The notes beneath the pieces are model-generated. The model was given only the letters and a program-made list of their open reading frames with translations, made no database searches and was not told where the DNA came from. From the NCBI GenBank assembly GCA_002317475.1, contig DCIS01000122.1, positions 8,512 through 72,511 on the forward strand: a stretch of DNA of 64,000 bases. Direction: 5' to 3'. Below are positions 18,172-26,398 of this stretch, piece after piece; the stretch's first letter is position 1; each line of letters starts with the position of its first letter. Position numbers and translations under genes: made by a program. The DNA is from Prevotellaceae bacterium UBA1720. Lineage in GTDB: Bacteria > Bacteroidota > Bacteroidia > Bacteroidales > Bacteroidaceae.

Positions 18172-19890
18172 ATGAGAATAAAAATGTTGAATAGAAGAAC
18201 CGTTTTGCTGCTGATGATGATGCTACTCACGCTGACAACAAACATCATAGCACAGCCCTCTTTCAGTGGTTACCCAATAGCAGAGGAAAGTGCCTGGTGC
18301 TGGTTTGCCGATCCTCGTGCCACTCATTATGAAAATGCAGCAGGCACCATCAATATGTCTTACATCGGCTACATAGATGTACATGGCAACATCAAAGCCA
18401 CGCAATACAACTTCCTGACGGGTGAAAAACATGATGTGCTGGTGCGCAGTTATTTTCAGCCCGATGACCACAACAATCCAACGTTTCTTGTCTTGCCCGA
18501 CGAGCGCGTACTGATCATCTATAGTCGACATACTGACGAGCCTGCCTTCTACTACCGTATCTCTCAAGCACCAGGTGATATCACCCGACTTGGTGAGGAG
18601 CATTGCTTGAAGACGCAGAACAACACCACCTATCCTTCACCCTTCCTGATGGGCGATGACCCCACGCATTGGTATCTCTGCTGGCGAGGCATCTCGTGGC
18701 ATCCCACCATTGCACGCCTCACCCTGCCTGACGAGCAGGACAATGTACGCTTTGACTGGGGACCCTATCAGATGGTACAGAGTACCGGTGCCCGTCCATA
18801 CGCCAAATATTACAGCAACGGAAAGGACAAGTTGTACATGACCTACACTACGGGACACCCTGACAACGAGCAACCCAATTGGCTCTATTTCAACGTTATC
18901 AACATCAACAAGGGAGGCGAACCAACGCTCTCGGATATTAAGGGCAACCAACTCTCCACCATCAAGAACGGACCTTTCCGTGTGAGTAAGAGCGAGGAGT
19001 ACAAGCAGACTTACCCCTTGAGTATTGTGGATGCCCCCAAGGACCTTCGCGACTGGGTATGGCAGATTGCCTTGGACAAGGAAGATCACCCCTGCATAGC
19101 CATGGTAAAAATCAATGGTGGCAAGAACCAGCACGAATATTACTATGCCAAATGGACAGGCGAGGGATGGCGACTCACGGACCTGGCTGATGGTGGAGGC
19201 AAGTTCCACATGAGCAATACCGAGCACTGCTACAGTGGTGGCGAAGCACTTGACCCTCAGAATCCTAATATCATCTACCTCTCCATCCCTACAGACGGCA
19301 TGAACGGTCGTGTGTATGAGATATGGAAGTACACCCTCAATAACAACGGGCAGATTATCAACAAAGAGCAGATAACGAAGAACAGTTACAAGAATAATGT
19401 TCGCCCCTATGTGCTTCCCAACAGTCAAGGTTCTCCTCTTCGCCTCTGCTGGATGAATGGCGAGTACCAGTACTGGTTAGTACGCAAGGGTTACCCCATG
19501 GGATACCCAACAAGGGTGATGGGAGATTATCAACTACAGCCCAGGGGGAGTAAGAAGGGTTGGACGTACAGCGTAACCATTAAAATGGACACCGAGCATT
19601 ACGAGGGCGAACTCATCAAGTTGTCCAAGTATTGCTCTATCCATCTGGATGCCAGTACGCTAAAGCCTTACGTTCTGCTCAATGGAAAGCGTTATGACAG
19701 TACCAATCAGTTGCTTTCCAGTGACAATTGGGCAAACAACAGTACGGGTACGACCAGCGACAACTGGCCCACAAAGCTTCAGCAATGGCAACTCACCCTA
19801 CGCCAAGAAGGCTCATGTTTGTGGATACTGCGCGATGGCTTTGTTGACCAAGTCATTCCTTTGAAGAAGAAACTGAAAATCAAAAAGTAA
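18172..19890 (+). CDS. BNR_4-type repeat secreted protein
   Basis: The 572-residue protein has a signal peptide ending near NIIAQ. A beta-propeller with BNR-like features follows: SAWCWFADPRATHYENAAGT, RVLIIYSRHTDEPAFYYRIS and NNTTYPSPFLMGDDPTHWYL. The arrangement fits the BNR_4 family, found in secreted polysaccharide-acting proteins and some ulvan-type lyases. From about residue 450 to the end (GWTYSVTIKMDTEHYEGELI to LWILRDGFVDQVIPLKKKLK) the sequence looks like a concanavalin/LamG sandwich. Catalytic residues cannot be assigned, so glycan binding or cleavage is inference. It is two bases before topB and has its own promoter. Confidence 0.72.
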   Translation: MRIKMLNRRTVLLLMMMLLTLTTNIIAQPSFSGYPIAEESAWCWFADPRATHYENAAGTINMSYIGYIDVHGNIKATQYNFLTGEKHDVLVRSYFQPDDHNNPTFLVLPDERVLIIYSRHTDEPAFYYRISQAPGDITRLGEEHCLKTQNNTTYPSPFLMGDDPTHWYLCWRGISWHPTIARLTLPDEQDNVRFDWGPYQMVQSTGARPYAKYYSNGKDKLYMTYTTGHPDNEQPNWLYFNVININKGGEPTLSDIKGNQLSTIKNGPFRVSKSEEYKQTYPLSIVDAPKDLRDWVWQIALDKEDHPCIAMVKINGGKNQHEYYYAKWTGEGWRLTDLADGGGKFHMSNTEHCYSGGEALDPQNPNIIYLSIPTDGMNGRVYEIWKYTLNNNGQIINKEQITKNSYKNNVRPYVLPNSQGSPLRLCWMNGEYQYWLVRKGYPMGYPTRVMGDYQLQPRGSKKGWTYSVTIKMDTEHYEGELIKLSKYCSIHLDASTLKPYVLLNGKRYDSTNQLLSSDNWANNSTGTTSDNWPTKLQQWQLTLRQEGSCLWILRDGFVDQVIPLKKKLKIKK

Positions 19891-19892
19891 GT

Positions 19893-21929
19893 ATGATTGT
19901 TTGTATTGCCGAGAAACCTTCCGTAGCCAAGGATATTGCCCACGTTTTGGGGGCAAACAGTCAACATGACGGATACATGGAAGGTAACGGATACCAAGTA
20001 ACATGGACCTTTGGCCACTTGTGTGAGTTGAAGGAGCCTCACGAATATTATCCCCAATGGAAACAATGGAGTCTGGCTCAACTGCCCATGATTCCACCAC
20101 GCTTTGGCATCAAGCTGAAGAATGACAAGGGTATAGAGAAACAGTTTGCCACCATCCAACGCTTGATGCAGGCTGCTGATGGTATCATCAACTGCGGTGA
20201 TGCCGGACAGGAAGGAGAACTTATCCAACGCTGGGTAATGCAAAAAGCTGGTGCGAAGTGTCCCGTGAAGCGTCTGTGGATATCCTCTCTGACCGAGGAA
20301 GCCATTCGTGAAGGTTTTCAGAACCTCAAGGATCAGATTGAGTATCAGAGTCTTTACGAGGCTGGACTCTCACGTGCTATTGGTGACTGGACCCTGGGCA
20401 TGAACGCCACACGCCTCTATACCTTGAAATACAGACAAGGACAAGGGCAAGTACTCTCCATTGGTCGTGTACAGACCCCAACCCTGGCACTGATTGTACG
20501 TCGACAACAGGAAATCGAGAACTTCGTACCTCGTCAGTCGTGGTTGCTCTCCACCCTCTATCGTGATGTCAAATTCTCTGCTATCATGCGTGATGAGGAT
20601 GCTGAGGCTGAGGAGGCAAGCGAGATAGCCGAAGCTGCCAAGCAAGGCAAGACAATCAAGTCTAAAGGTCCAATTTACAAGCTGTTGGAATATGCCACAG
20701 AGCAAGAGGGAAAGGATACACTTGAGACCATTAAGGACAACCCCTTTACCGTTCTATCCGTTACGAAGAAGAAAGGCACCGAGACACCTCCACGCCTCTA
20801 TGACCTGACCAGTTTGCAGGTAGATTGCAACAGAAAGTATGGTTTTAGTGCAGACACAACGCTCAACCTCATCCAGAGTCTTTACGAGAAGAAGTTCACC
20901 ACCTACCCCCGTGTGGACACCACGTTCCTTCCTGATGATGTCTATCCCAAATGTCCGCAGATCATGAACGGACTGTATGTCACCAAGCAGGCTGGAGTGC
21001 CCCTCTATGCCGACTTGGTACGTCCCTTAGGTGGCAAGGCTTTGAAAAAGAGCAAGAAAATCTTCGACAACACCAAGGTAACGGACCACCATGCCATCAT
21101 CCCCACTGGTGTAGCCCCACAGAACCTCACCGACATGGAGTGGCAGGTATTCGACCTCGTGGCTCGTGCCTTCATCGCTGCCTTCTATCCCGATTGCCTG
21201 TTTGAGATTACCACAGTGATTGGCGAGGTGGAGAAGAAGGACGGTAAAACTGAAACCACAGACACACAGTCCGCCACACCCGGAAAGGTACTGTTCCGTG
21301 TGAATGGACGTGTCATCACAGACGAAGGCTGGAAGGTGGTATTCAAGAAGAAAGAGACCACACAGAACGCTCAGTCCACCCCTGAGAATGAGGATGATAA
21401 TGCCACTCAGGAGAAGGATGGTGTGCTTCCTGTGTTCGTCAAAGGCGAGTCTGGTCCACATATCCCCTCTCTCAACGACAAATGGACGACTCCACCCAAG
21501 CCCTACACCGAGGCAACCCTGCTACGTGCTATGGAGACGGCAGGACGCTTTGTGGATGATGAAGAACTGCGTGATGCCATGAAGGAGAATGGCATTGGTC
21601 GTCCCTCCACGCGTGCTGCCATTATCGAGACACTGTTCCGTCGTCATTACATACGTCGTGAACGCAAATCGATCTGTGCCACACCAACAGGCGTCGAACT
21701 GATTGGTCTCATTCGTGAGGAATTATTGAAAAGCGCCGAACTGACGGGCATCTGGGAGAAAAAACTACGCCAGATTGAGAGTCGCCAATATGATGCTCGC
21801 ACATTCATCGACGAACTCAAGCAGATGGTCTCGGACATTGTCATTCAAGTTTTGAGCGACAACTCCAACCGTCGTGTGCCAACAGAACCAGAAGAGACTA
21901 AGGAGAAGGGTAAAAAGAAGAAAGGTTAA
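19893..21929 (+). CDS. topB: DNA topoisomerase III
   Basis: This 678-residue type IA topoisomerase has the Toprim start MIVCIAEKPSVAKDIAHVLG, the acidic NCGDAGQEGELIQRW, and GLSRAIGDWTLGMNATRLYT with LSIGRVQTPTLALIV. The catalytic Tyr lies in KKFTTYPRVDTTFLPDD near residue 340. The gate region ends at GIGRPSTRAAIIETLFRRHYI. A charged insert (VEKKDGKTETTDTQSATPGK and KETTQNAQSTPENEDDNATQ, about residues 447-510) interrupts the domain, and the end is Lys-rich (EETKEKGKKKKG). The enzyme decatenates DNA and resolves recombination intermediates. Chromosomal TopB and copies on conjugative elements look alike; nothing mobile flanks this one. Confidence 0.95.
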   Translation: MIVCIAEKPSVAKDIAHVLGANSQHDGYMEGNGYQVTWTFGHLCELKEPHEYYPQWKQWSLAQLPMIPPRFGIKLKNDKGIEKQFATIQRLMQAADGIINCGDAGQEGELIQRWVMQKAGAKCPVKRLWISSLTEEAIREGFQNLKDQIEYQSLYEAGLSRAIGDWTLGMNATRLYTLKYRQGQGQVLSIGRVQTPTLALIVRRQQEIENFVPRQSWLLSTLYRDVKFSAIMRDEDAEAEEASEIAEAAKQGKTIKSKGPIYKLLEYATEQEGKDTLETIKDNPFTVLSVTKKKGTETPPRLYDLTSLQVDCNRKYGFSADTTLNLIQSLYEKKFTTYPRVDTTFLPDDVYPKCPQIMNGLYVTKQAGVPLYADLVRPLGGKALKKSKKIFDNTKVTDHHAIIPTGVAPQNLTDMEWQVFDLVARAFIAAFYPDCLFEITTVIGEVEKKDGKTETTDTQSATPGKVLFRVNGRVITDEGWKVVFKKKETTQNAQSTPENEDDNATQEKDGVLPVFVKGESGPHIPSLNDKWTTPPKPYTEATLLRAMETAGRFVDDEELRDAMKENGIGRPSTRAAIIETLFRRHYIRRERKSICATPTGVELIGLIREELLKSAELTGIWEKKLRQIESRQYDARTFIDELKQMVSDIVIQVLSDNSNRRVPTEPEETKEKGKKKKG

Positions 21930-22003
21930 TCTCAAAACCAAGAAAAAAGGACGTTCATAACAGTCAAGACAATAAAATTGAGGTTCGCGCGTTTTATTAA
22001 GGT

Positions 22004-24043
22004 ATGAAAAAAAGTATTCTATATATAGTATTTGGCCTTTTTTGCCTCAACATGCTCCTTTCAGGGTGTGGGGCAGACCAGAATGTAAAAAAGGGTGATG
22101 CCTTCTTTGCCATAGGTGAGTACTTTGATGCCAGCGCCGAATACAAGAAGGCTTTCTCGCGCACCCCGACAAAGGAAAAAGAGAAACGTGGCGAACGTGC
22201 CTGGAAATTGGCAGAATGCTATCGTCATATCAACTATACTGCTAAGGCTGTCGGAGCCTACCAGAATGCCGTTCGCTATCACTACCCTGACAGTTCTGCC
22301 GTCTTCTATCTGGCACAGATGCAACACAAGCAAGGAGAGTACAAGTCTGCCATCAAGAACTACCAACTATTCCTGGACTCCGTTCCCGATCATGAACTGG
22401 CAAAAAATGGTTTACGGGGTGCGCAGATGGCAACAGAGTGGAAAGATAATCCCACAATGTACACGGTCAAGAAGATGGCACTATTCAATGGCAGACGTGC
22501 CGACTTCTCTCCCACCCTATACGGTGATGATTGGGACGAGATTGTCTTCACCACCAACAGAAACCAGGTCACAGGCGATGAGGAGAGTGGTATCACAGGC
22601 ACCAAGAGTGGCGATTTCTGGCACTCGAAGAAAGACGAAAACGGCAACTGGACACAGCCCGAAACTCTGGAAGGTGACATCAATTCCGAATACGACGAGG
22701 GAGCAAGTTGCCTTTCCCCTGACGGCAAGACAATGTACTTCACCCGCTGTTCGTACGACCCTGATTATCCACGTTATGCCGAGATATTCACTAGTCAGCG
22801 TAGCGATGCTTCCTGGAGCAAGCCACAGCGACTCGAGATTACACGTGATACACTCTCGCTCTACGCCCATCCCGCCGTTTCACCTGATGGGAAGTGGCTA
22901 TACTTCGTGAGCAATATGGAAGGTGGTATGGGTGGACTGGACATCTGGCGTATTGCCATTGGTGATCACGGTCTTGGTGGTGTTGAGAACCTTGGTGCTC
23001 CCATCAACAGTGCGGGTGATGAGATGTTCCCAACCTTCCGTCCCAACGGCGATTTGTATTTCTCCAGCAATGGTCATCCTGGTATGGGTGGACTTGACCT
23101 TTTCTGTGCCAAACCCGATCAGGATTCGGCTCACGTGTGGCGTAGGATTGAGAACCTGAAGTATCCCATGAACAGTAGTGGCGATGATTTCGGTATGACC
23201 TTTGAAGGTGTCTACAACCGTGGTTTCTTCAGTTCCAACCGTGGTGATAGCCGTGGCTGGGATCACATCTACAGTTTCGAATGTCCTGAAATCGTACAGA
23301 CCATCAAAGGTTGGGTGTACGAGAAGGATGGCTATGAACTGCCTGAGGGTTTAGTATATATGGTGGGTAACGACGGTACAAACCTGAAATTGAGCGTCAA
23401 GGGTGACGGTTCGTTTACCCAGGTAGTCAAACCAGGTGTAGACTACATCCTATTGGGTACCTGCAAGGGCTACCTCAACCACAAAGAGGAAGTCCATATC
23501 GATACGACTTTGGTTAGCGAAGAGGTGATACTGCAATTCCCCTTGCCAAGCCTCTCGGCCCCTGTTCTGGTGCGCAATGTATTCTATGCCTTTGATAGTG
23601 CAGAGGTACTGGAGACGAGTACCACAGCCCTCGACTCACTGGTGGACCTCCTCAACGAGAACCCAAATATCACCATCGAACTCTCCAGTCATTGTGACTA
23701 TCGTGGACGTGATGAGTACAACCTAAGCCTCAGTCAACGCCGAGCAGAGAGCGTGGTGAAATACCTCATCGCTCATGGTATCCCACAAGATCGCCTCACC
23801 CCCGTAGGCTATGGTGAGTCTCGCCCCAAGTTGGTGACACGCAAGATGGCCGAGCAGAACGCTTTCCTACACGAGGGTGACACGCTTACCGAGGCATTCA
23901 TCCTGAAGATTGAAGACAAAGACAAGCAGGAGATATGCAATGCCTATAATCGTCGTACCGAGTTCCGTGTACTACGAACCACTTATGGCATGGACCTCCC
24001 CGACTCTATGAACACCCAACTGGAAGCAACAAAAGAAGAATAA
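22004..24043 (+). CDS. porE: PorE-like lipoprotein: TPR, PD40 propeller, CarboxypepD-reg and OmpA domains
   Basis: The 679-residue lipoprotein begins MKKSILYIVFGLFCLNMLLS with Cys at GCG (lipobox LLSGC). TPR-like helices cover about residues 30-140 (KKGDAFFAIGEYFDASAEYK). Six-bladed PD40/WD40 repeats follow (ADFSPTLYGDDWDEIVFTTN, CLSPDGKTMYFTRC, VSPDGKWLYFVSNMEGGMGG). A carboxypeptidase-regulatory domain lies near 430-510, and the C-terminal OmpA domain carries VRNVFYAFDSAEV and ITIELSSHCDYRGRDEYNLS with LSQRRAESVVKYLIAHG. This order is that of Porphyromonas gingivalis PorE, a peptidoglycan-binding T9SS component. Many related OmpA/PD40 proteins exist, so the symbol is less certain than the architecture. 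It stands alone between topB and thyA. Confidence 0.78.
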   Translation: MKKSILYIVFGLFCLNMLLSGCGADQNVKKGDAFFAIGEYFDASAEYKKAFSRTPTKEKEKRGERAWKLAECYRHINYTAKAVGAYQNAVRYHYPDSSAVFYLAQMQHKQGEYKSAIKNYQLFLDSVPDHELAKNGLRGAQMATEWKDNPTMYTVKKMALFNGRRADFSPTLYGDDWDEIVFTTNRNQVTGDEESGITGTKSGDFWHSKKDENGNWTQPETLEGDINSEYDEGASCLSPDGKTMYFTRCSYDPDYPRYAEIFTSQRSDASWSKPQRLEITRDTLSLYAHPAVSPDGKWLYFVSNMEGGMGGLDIWRIAIGDHGLGGVENLGAPINSAGDEMFPTFRPNGDLYFSSNGHPGMGGLDLFCAKPDQDSAHVWRRIENLKYPMNSSGDDFGMTFEGVYNRGFFSSNRGDSRGWDHIYSFECPEIVQTIKGWVYEKDGYELPEGLVYMVGNDGTNLKLSVKGDGSFTQVVKPGVDYILLGTCKGYLNHKEEVHIDTTLVSEEVILQFPLPSLSAPVLVRNVFYAFDSAEVLETSTTALDSLVDLLNENPNITIELSSHCDYRGRDEYNLSLSQRRAESVVKYLIAHGIPQDRLTPVGYGESRPKLVTRKMAEQNAFLHEGDTLTEAFILKIEDKDKQEICNAYNRRTEFRVLRTTYGMDLPDSMNTQLEATKEE

Positions 24044-24049
24044 GAAAAA

Positions 24050-24078
24050 TGAATAATGGGGTCTGACCCCGTTATTCA
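24050..24078. repeat. REP-like palindrome (GGGGTCTGACCCC)
   Basis: TGAATAAT-GGGG-TCTGA-CCCC-GTTATTCA is an almost perfect 29 bp palindrome between porE and thyA. It is one of four copies in the window. Confidence 0.9.
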
Positions 24079-24117
24079 CAAACAATAGCCCTTTACCCCA
24101 TAAAACTCCATTCAAAC

Positions 24118-24915
24118 ATGAAACAATATCAAGACCTACTGCGCCGCATATTAGACGAAGGCACCTTGAAGGGTGACCGTACTGGAACTGGTACCCTCAG
24201 TATCTTTGGTCATCAGATGCGATTCAATCTACAAGAAGGTTTCCCCTTGCTCACTACAAAGAAGGTACACCTCAAGAGTATCATCTACGAATTGCTATGG
24301 TTCCTACAAGGCAACACGAATGCCAAGTGGTTGCAGGAACGCGGCGTGCGTATCTGGAATGAATGGGCTGACCCAGAAACAGGAGACTTGGGTCATATCT
24401 ATGGTTATCAATGGCGCTCGTGGCCTACTTACGATGGAGGTTTCATTGACCAGATACAGCAAGCTGTTGATACCATCAAGAAGGACCCCAACTGTCGTCG
24501 TATCATCGTAAGTGCCTGGAATGTGGCAGACATTGACAATATGAACCTGCCTCCCTGCCATGCTTTCTTTCAGTTCTATGTGGCAAATGGCAAACTCTCC
24601 CTACAGCTCTATCAGCGTAGTGCCGACACCTTCCTGGGCGTGCCTTTCAACATTGCATCCTATGCCCTCCTGTGCATGATGATGGCTCAGGTTTGCGGTC
24701 TGGAACCCGGAGAATTCATCCATACTACGGGTGACACTCACATCTATACGAACCACATGGAACAGGTTCAGCTGCAACTCACCCGCGAGCCTCGTCCCCT
24801 GCCTAAGATGATTCTCAATCCTGAGGTAAAGAGCATCTTCGACTTCAAATACGAGGACTTCACTTTGGTTGACTATGATCCCTATCCCGCTATCAAAGGT
24901 GTAGTGAGTGTATAA
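24118..24915 (+). CDS. thyA: Thymidylate synthase
   Basis: The 265-residue protein equals E. coli ThyA in length. It has [31 protein letters not shown] and the catalytic Cys147 in [33 protein letters not shown] and the [12 protein letters not shown] substrate-binding segment are also present. It makes dTMP from dUMP using methylene-tetrahydrofolate. The gene usually paired with it, folA, is not adjacent. The stop codon is immediately followed by the start of the RsmF-like gene, with no intervening base, so the two are probably translationally coupled. Confidence 0.97.
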   Translation: MKQYQDLLRRILDEGTLKGDRTGTGTLSIFGHQMRFNLQEGFPLLTTKKVHLKSIIYELLWFLQGNTNAKWLQERGVRIWNEWADPETGDLGHIYGYQWRSWPTYDGGFIDQIQQAVDTIKKDPNCRRIIVSAWNVADIDNMNLPPCHAFFQFYVANGKLSLQLYQRSADTFLGVPFNIASYALLCMMMAQVCGLEPGEFIHTTGDTHIYTNHMEQVQLQLTREPRPLPKMILNPEVKSIFDFKYEDFTLVDYDPYPAIKGVVSV

Positions 24916-26196
24916 ATGGAACTTCCTGTTGATTTCTGCCAACTGATACGCCAGCAATACGGTGATGAAACTGCCGAGAAACTCTTTGAAGGTCTCTCGG
25001 AAGAACCTTCTGTGTCTATTCGCTTAAATCCATCGAAATTCAAGGAAAGCCTACCCACTAGCTTCTCTCTTGAGAAAGCGGAACTTGTTCCATGGTGTCC
25101 TGATGCTTACTACCTGAATGAGCGTCCCACCTTCACTTTCGACCCACTCTTCCATGCAGGTGTCTATTATGTGCAGGAGGCAGGCAGTATGTATCTGGCA
25201 GAGATGTTACGCCAGTTCATGCCCAAGGACCACCCTCTCATAGCCCTTGATCTTTGTGCCGCTCCTGGTGGCAAGAGTACATTGTTGCGCTCCCTATTAC
25301 CTGAAGGCAGTCTCTTGGTGAGCAATGAACCTATGCCTAAGCGTGCACAGGTACTGGCAGAGAATATCACGAAGTGGGGACATCCCGCTTGTGTCGTGAC
25401 ACGCAATTATCCCGCAGATTTCTCTCCTTTCGTTGAACAGTTTGACCTGCTCGTGACCGATGTGCCTTGTAGTGGTGAAGGCATGTTTCGCAAGGACGAA
25501 GGTGCCATACGCGATTGGAGCCTTGAGAATGTCGAGACCTGTTGGCATCGTCAACGCGATATCCTCTCCGACATCTGGCCTACCCTACGTTCTGGTGGAC
25601 TGCTTATCTATAGCACTTGTACCTTCAACCGTTTTGAGGACGAGGAGAATGTAGCGTGGATAGCGAAAGAGTTAGGTGCAGAGATTCTGGCAGACCGTCA
25701 TTTCCTCCCCGGTCGTGACCGTGGCGAAGGTTTCTATATTGCGGCACTGAAGAAAAACGCCAAAGAAATGAATAACGGGGTCAGACCCCATTATTCACCA
25801 ACAGGGGTGGGAACATTCATTCGCAAGGAGACAAAGGACAGCGTGGTACTCTATCCTGAGGCACACGCTACCCTAATGCAAAAGATGCAACGTAGTCTAC
25901 ATTGTCTGGTATGTGGTGTCGTAGAGAAGGAGAAGGGTGTGAAGGACTGGGTGCCTGCCCATGCCTACGCTATGAGTCTGGCTTATGAACGTGGCAGTTA
26001 CCCCGAATACGAACTGACTTATGACAAGACCATTGCATACTTACGTCGTGAGGCTCTACGCATTGATGCGCCGAAGGGGTATGTATTGGTCACTTATCAG
26101 GGGGTACCACTTGGATTTGTCAAGAGTATCGGCAATCGTGCCAACAATCTCTACCCGCAGGAGTGGCGCATCCGTACCACCCATATCCCAAACTAA
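24916..26196 (+). CDS. RsmF/NSUN-family RNA (cytosine-5) methyltransferase
   Basis: The 426-residue protein has PUA-like and Rossmann methyltransferase parts. SAM binding is shown by ALDLCAAPGGKSTLLRSLLP. The two catalytic-cysteine regions are LVTDVPCSGEGMFRKDEGAI and YSTCTFNRFEDEENVAWI. The C-terminal RsmF-type extension ends with YVLVTYQGVPLGFVKSIGNR and NNLYPQEWRIR. The target is probably 16S rRNA cytosine, as in RsmF/YebU. A REP-like palindrome lies inside the frame (25769-25797), encoding [11 protein letters not shown] between the catalytic and C-terminal domains at about residue 285. The frame stays open, so it adds a surface linker rather than breaking the gene. Confidence 0.9.
   Translation: MELPVDFCQLIRQQYGDETAEKLFEGLSEEPSVSIRLNPSKFKESLPTSFSLEKAELVPWCPDAYYLNERPTFTFDPLFHAGVYYVQEAGSMYLAEMLRQFMPKDHPLIALDLCAAPGGKSTLLRSLLPEGSLLVSNEPMPKRAQVLAENITKWGHPACVVTRNYPADFSPFVEQFDLLVTDVPCSGEGMFRKDEGAIRDWSLENVETCWHRQRDILSDIWPTLRSGGLLIYSTCTFNRFEDEENVAWIAKELGAEILADRHFLPGRDRGEGFYIAALKKNAKEMNNGVRPHYSPTGVGTFIRKETKDSVVLYPEAHATLMQKMQRSLHCLVCGVVEKEKGVKDWVPAHAYAMSLAYERGSYPEYELTYDKTIAYLRREALRIDAPKGYVLVTYQGVPLGFVKSIGNRANNLYPQEWRIRTTHIPN
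25769..25797. repeat. REP-like palindrome inside the RsmF-like reading frame
   Basis: The sequence TGAATAAC-GGGG-TCAGA-CCCC-ATTATTCA is the same palindrome as at 24050 and 29911. It lies in frame and codes for part of the interdomain linker. Confidence 0.9.
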
Positions 26197-26231
26197 TACC
26201 TGTGCCTGAAGAAAGAAGTATATAATATACG

Positions 26232-26263
26232 TAATTTGTTAGTTAGTTAGGTTAGTTAGTTAG
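26232..26263. repeat. TTAG-repeat element after the RsmF-like gene
   Basis: This is the forward form AATTTGTTAGTTAGTTAGGT, extended by two further TTAG units. It sits 36 bases after the stop codon. Confidence 0.85.
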
Positions 26264-26300
26264 CAAGAGTACACCTCTTATCAGCGAACACTTCAATATA

Positions 26301-26334
26301 AAAGACCCGAAGCATCTCTGCCTCGGGCCTTTAT
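26301..26334. terminator. Bidirectional terminator between the RsmF-like gene and carB
   Basis: The arms AGACCCGA and TCGGGCCT flank further pairing GC/GC. A-rich sequence lies on one side and T-rich on the other, so it can end transcripts from both converging genes. Confidence 0.65.
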
Positions 26335-26340
26335 ATTATG

Positions 26341-26398
26341 GATAGGTCTTTCCTAGGTTGTTCTAGGGATTCCTAGGAGTTTCTAGGTTATCCTAGAC
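26341..26398. repeat. 10 bp tandem array with CTAGG core
   Basis: Six units spaced exactly 10 bases (such as TCCTAGGTTG, TTCTAGGGAT, TCCTAGGAGT, TTCTAGGTTA) run up to the carB stop codon in the convergent junction with the RsmF-like gene. Confidence 0.92.

Noticed and set aside
18637..19428. Open frame of 263 codons opposite the BNR gene
   Set aside because: Antisense to a gene with signal peptide, promoter and family match; no motif.
24050..24078. GGGGTCTGACCCC as a terminator for porE
   Set aside because: It lacks a T-run, and identical palindromes occur inside a gene and in a leader, so it is a repeat element.
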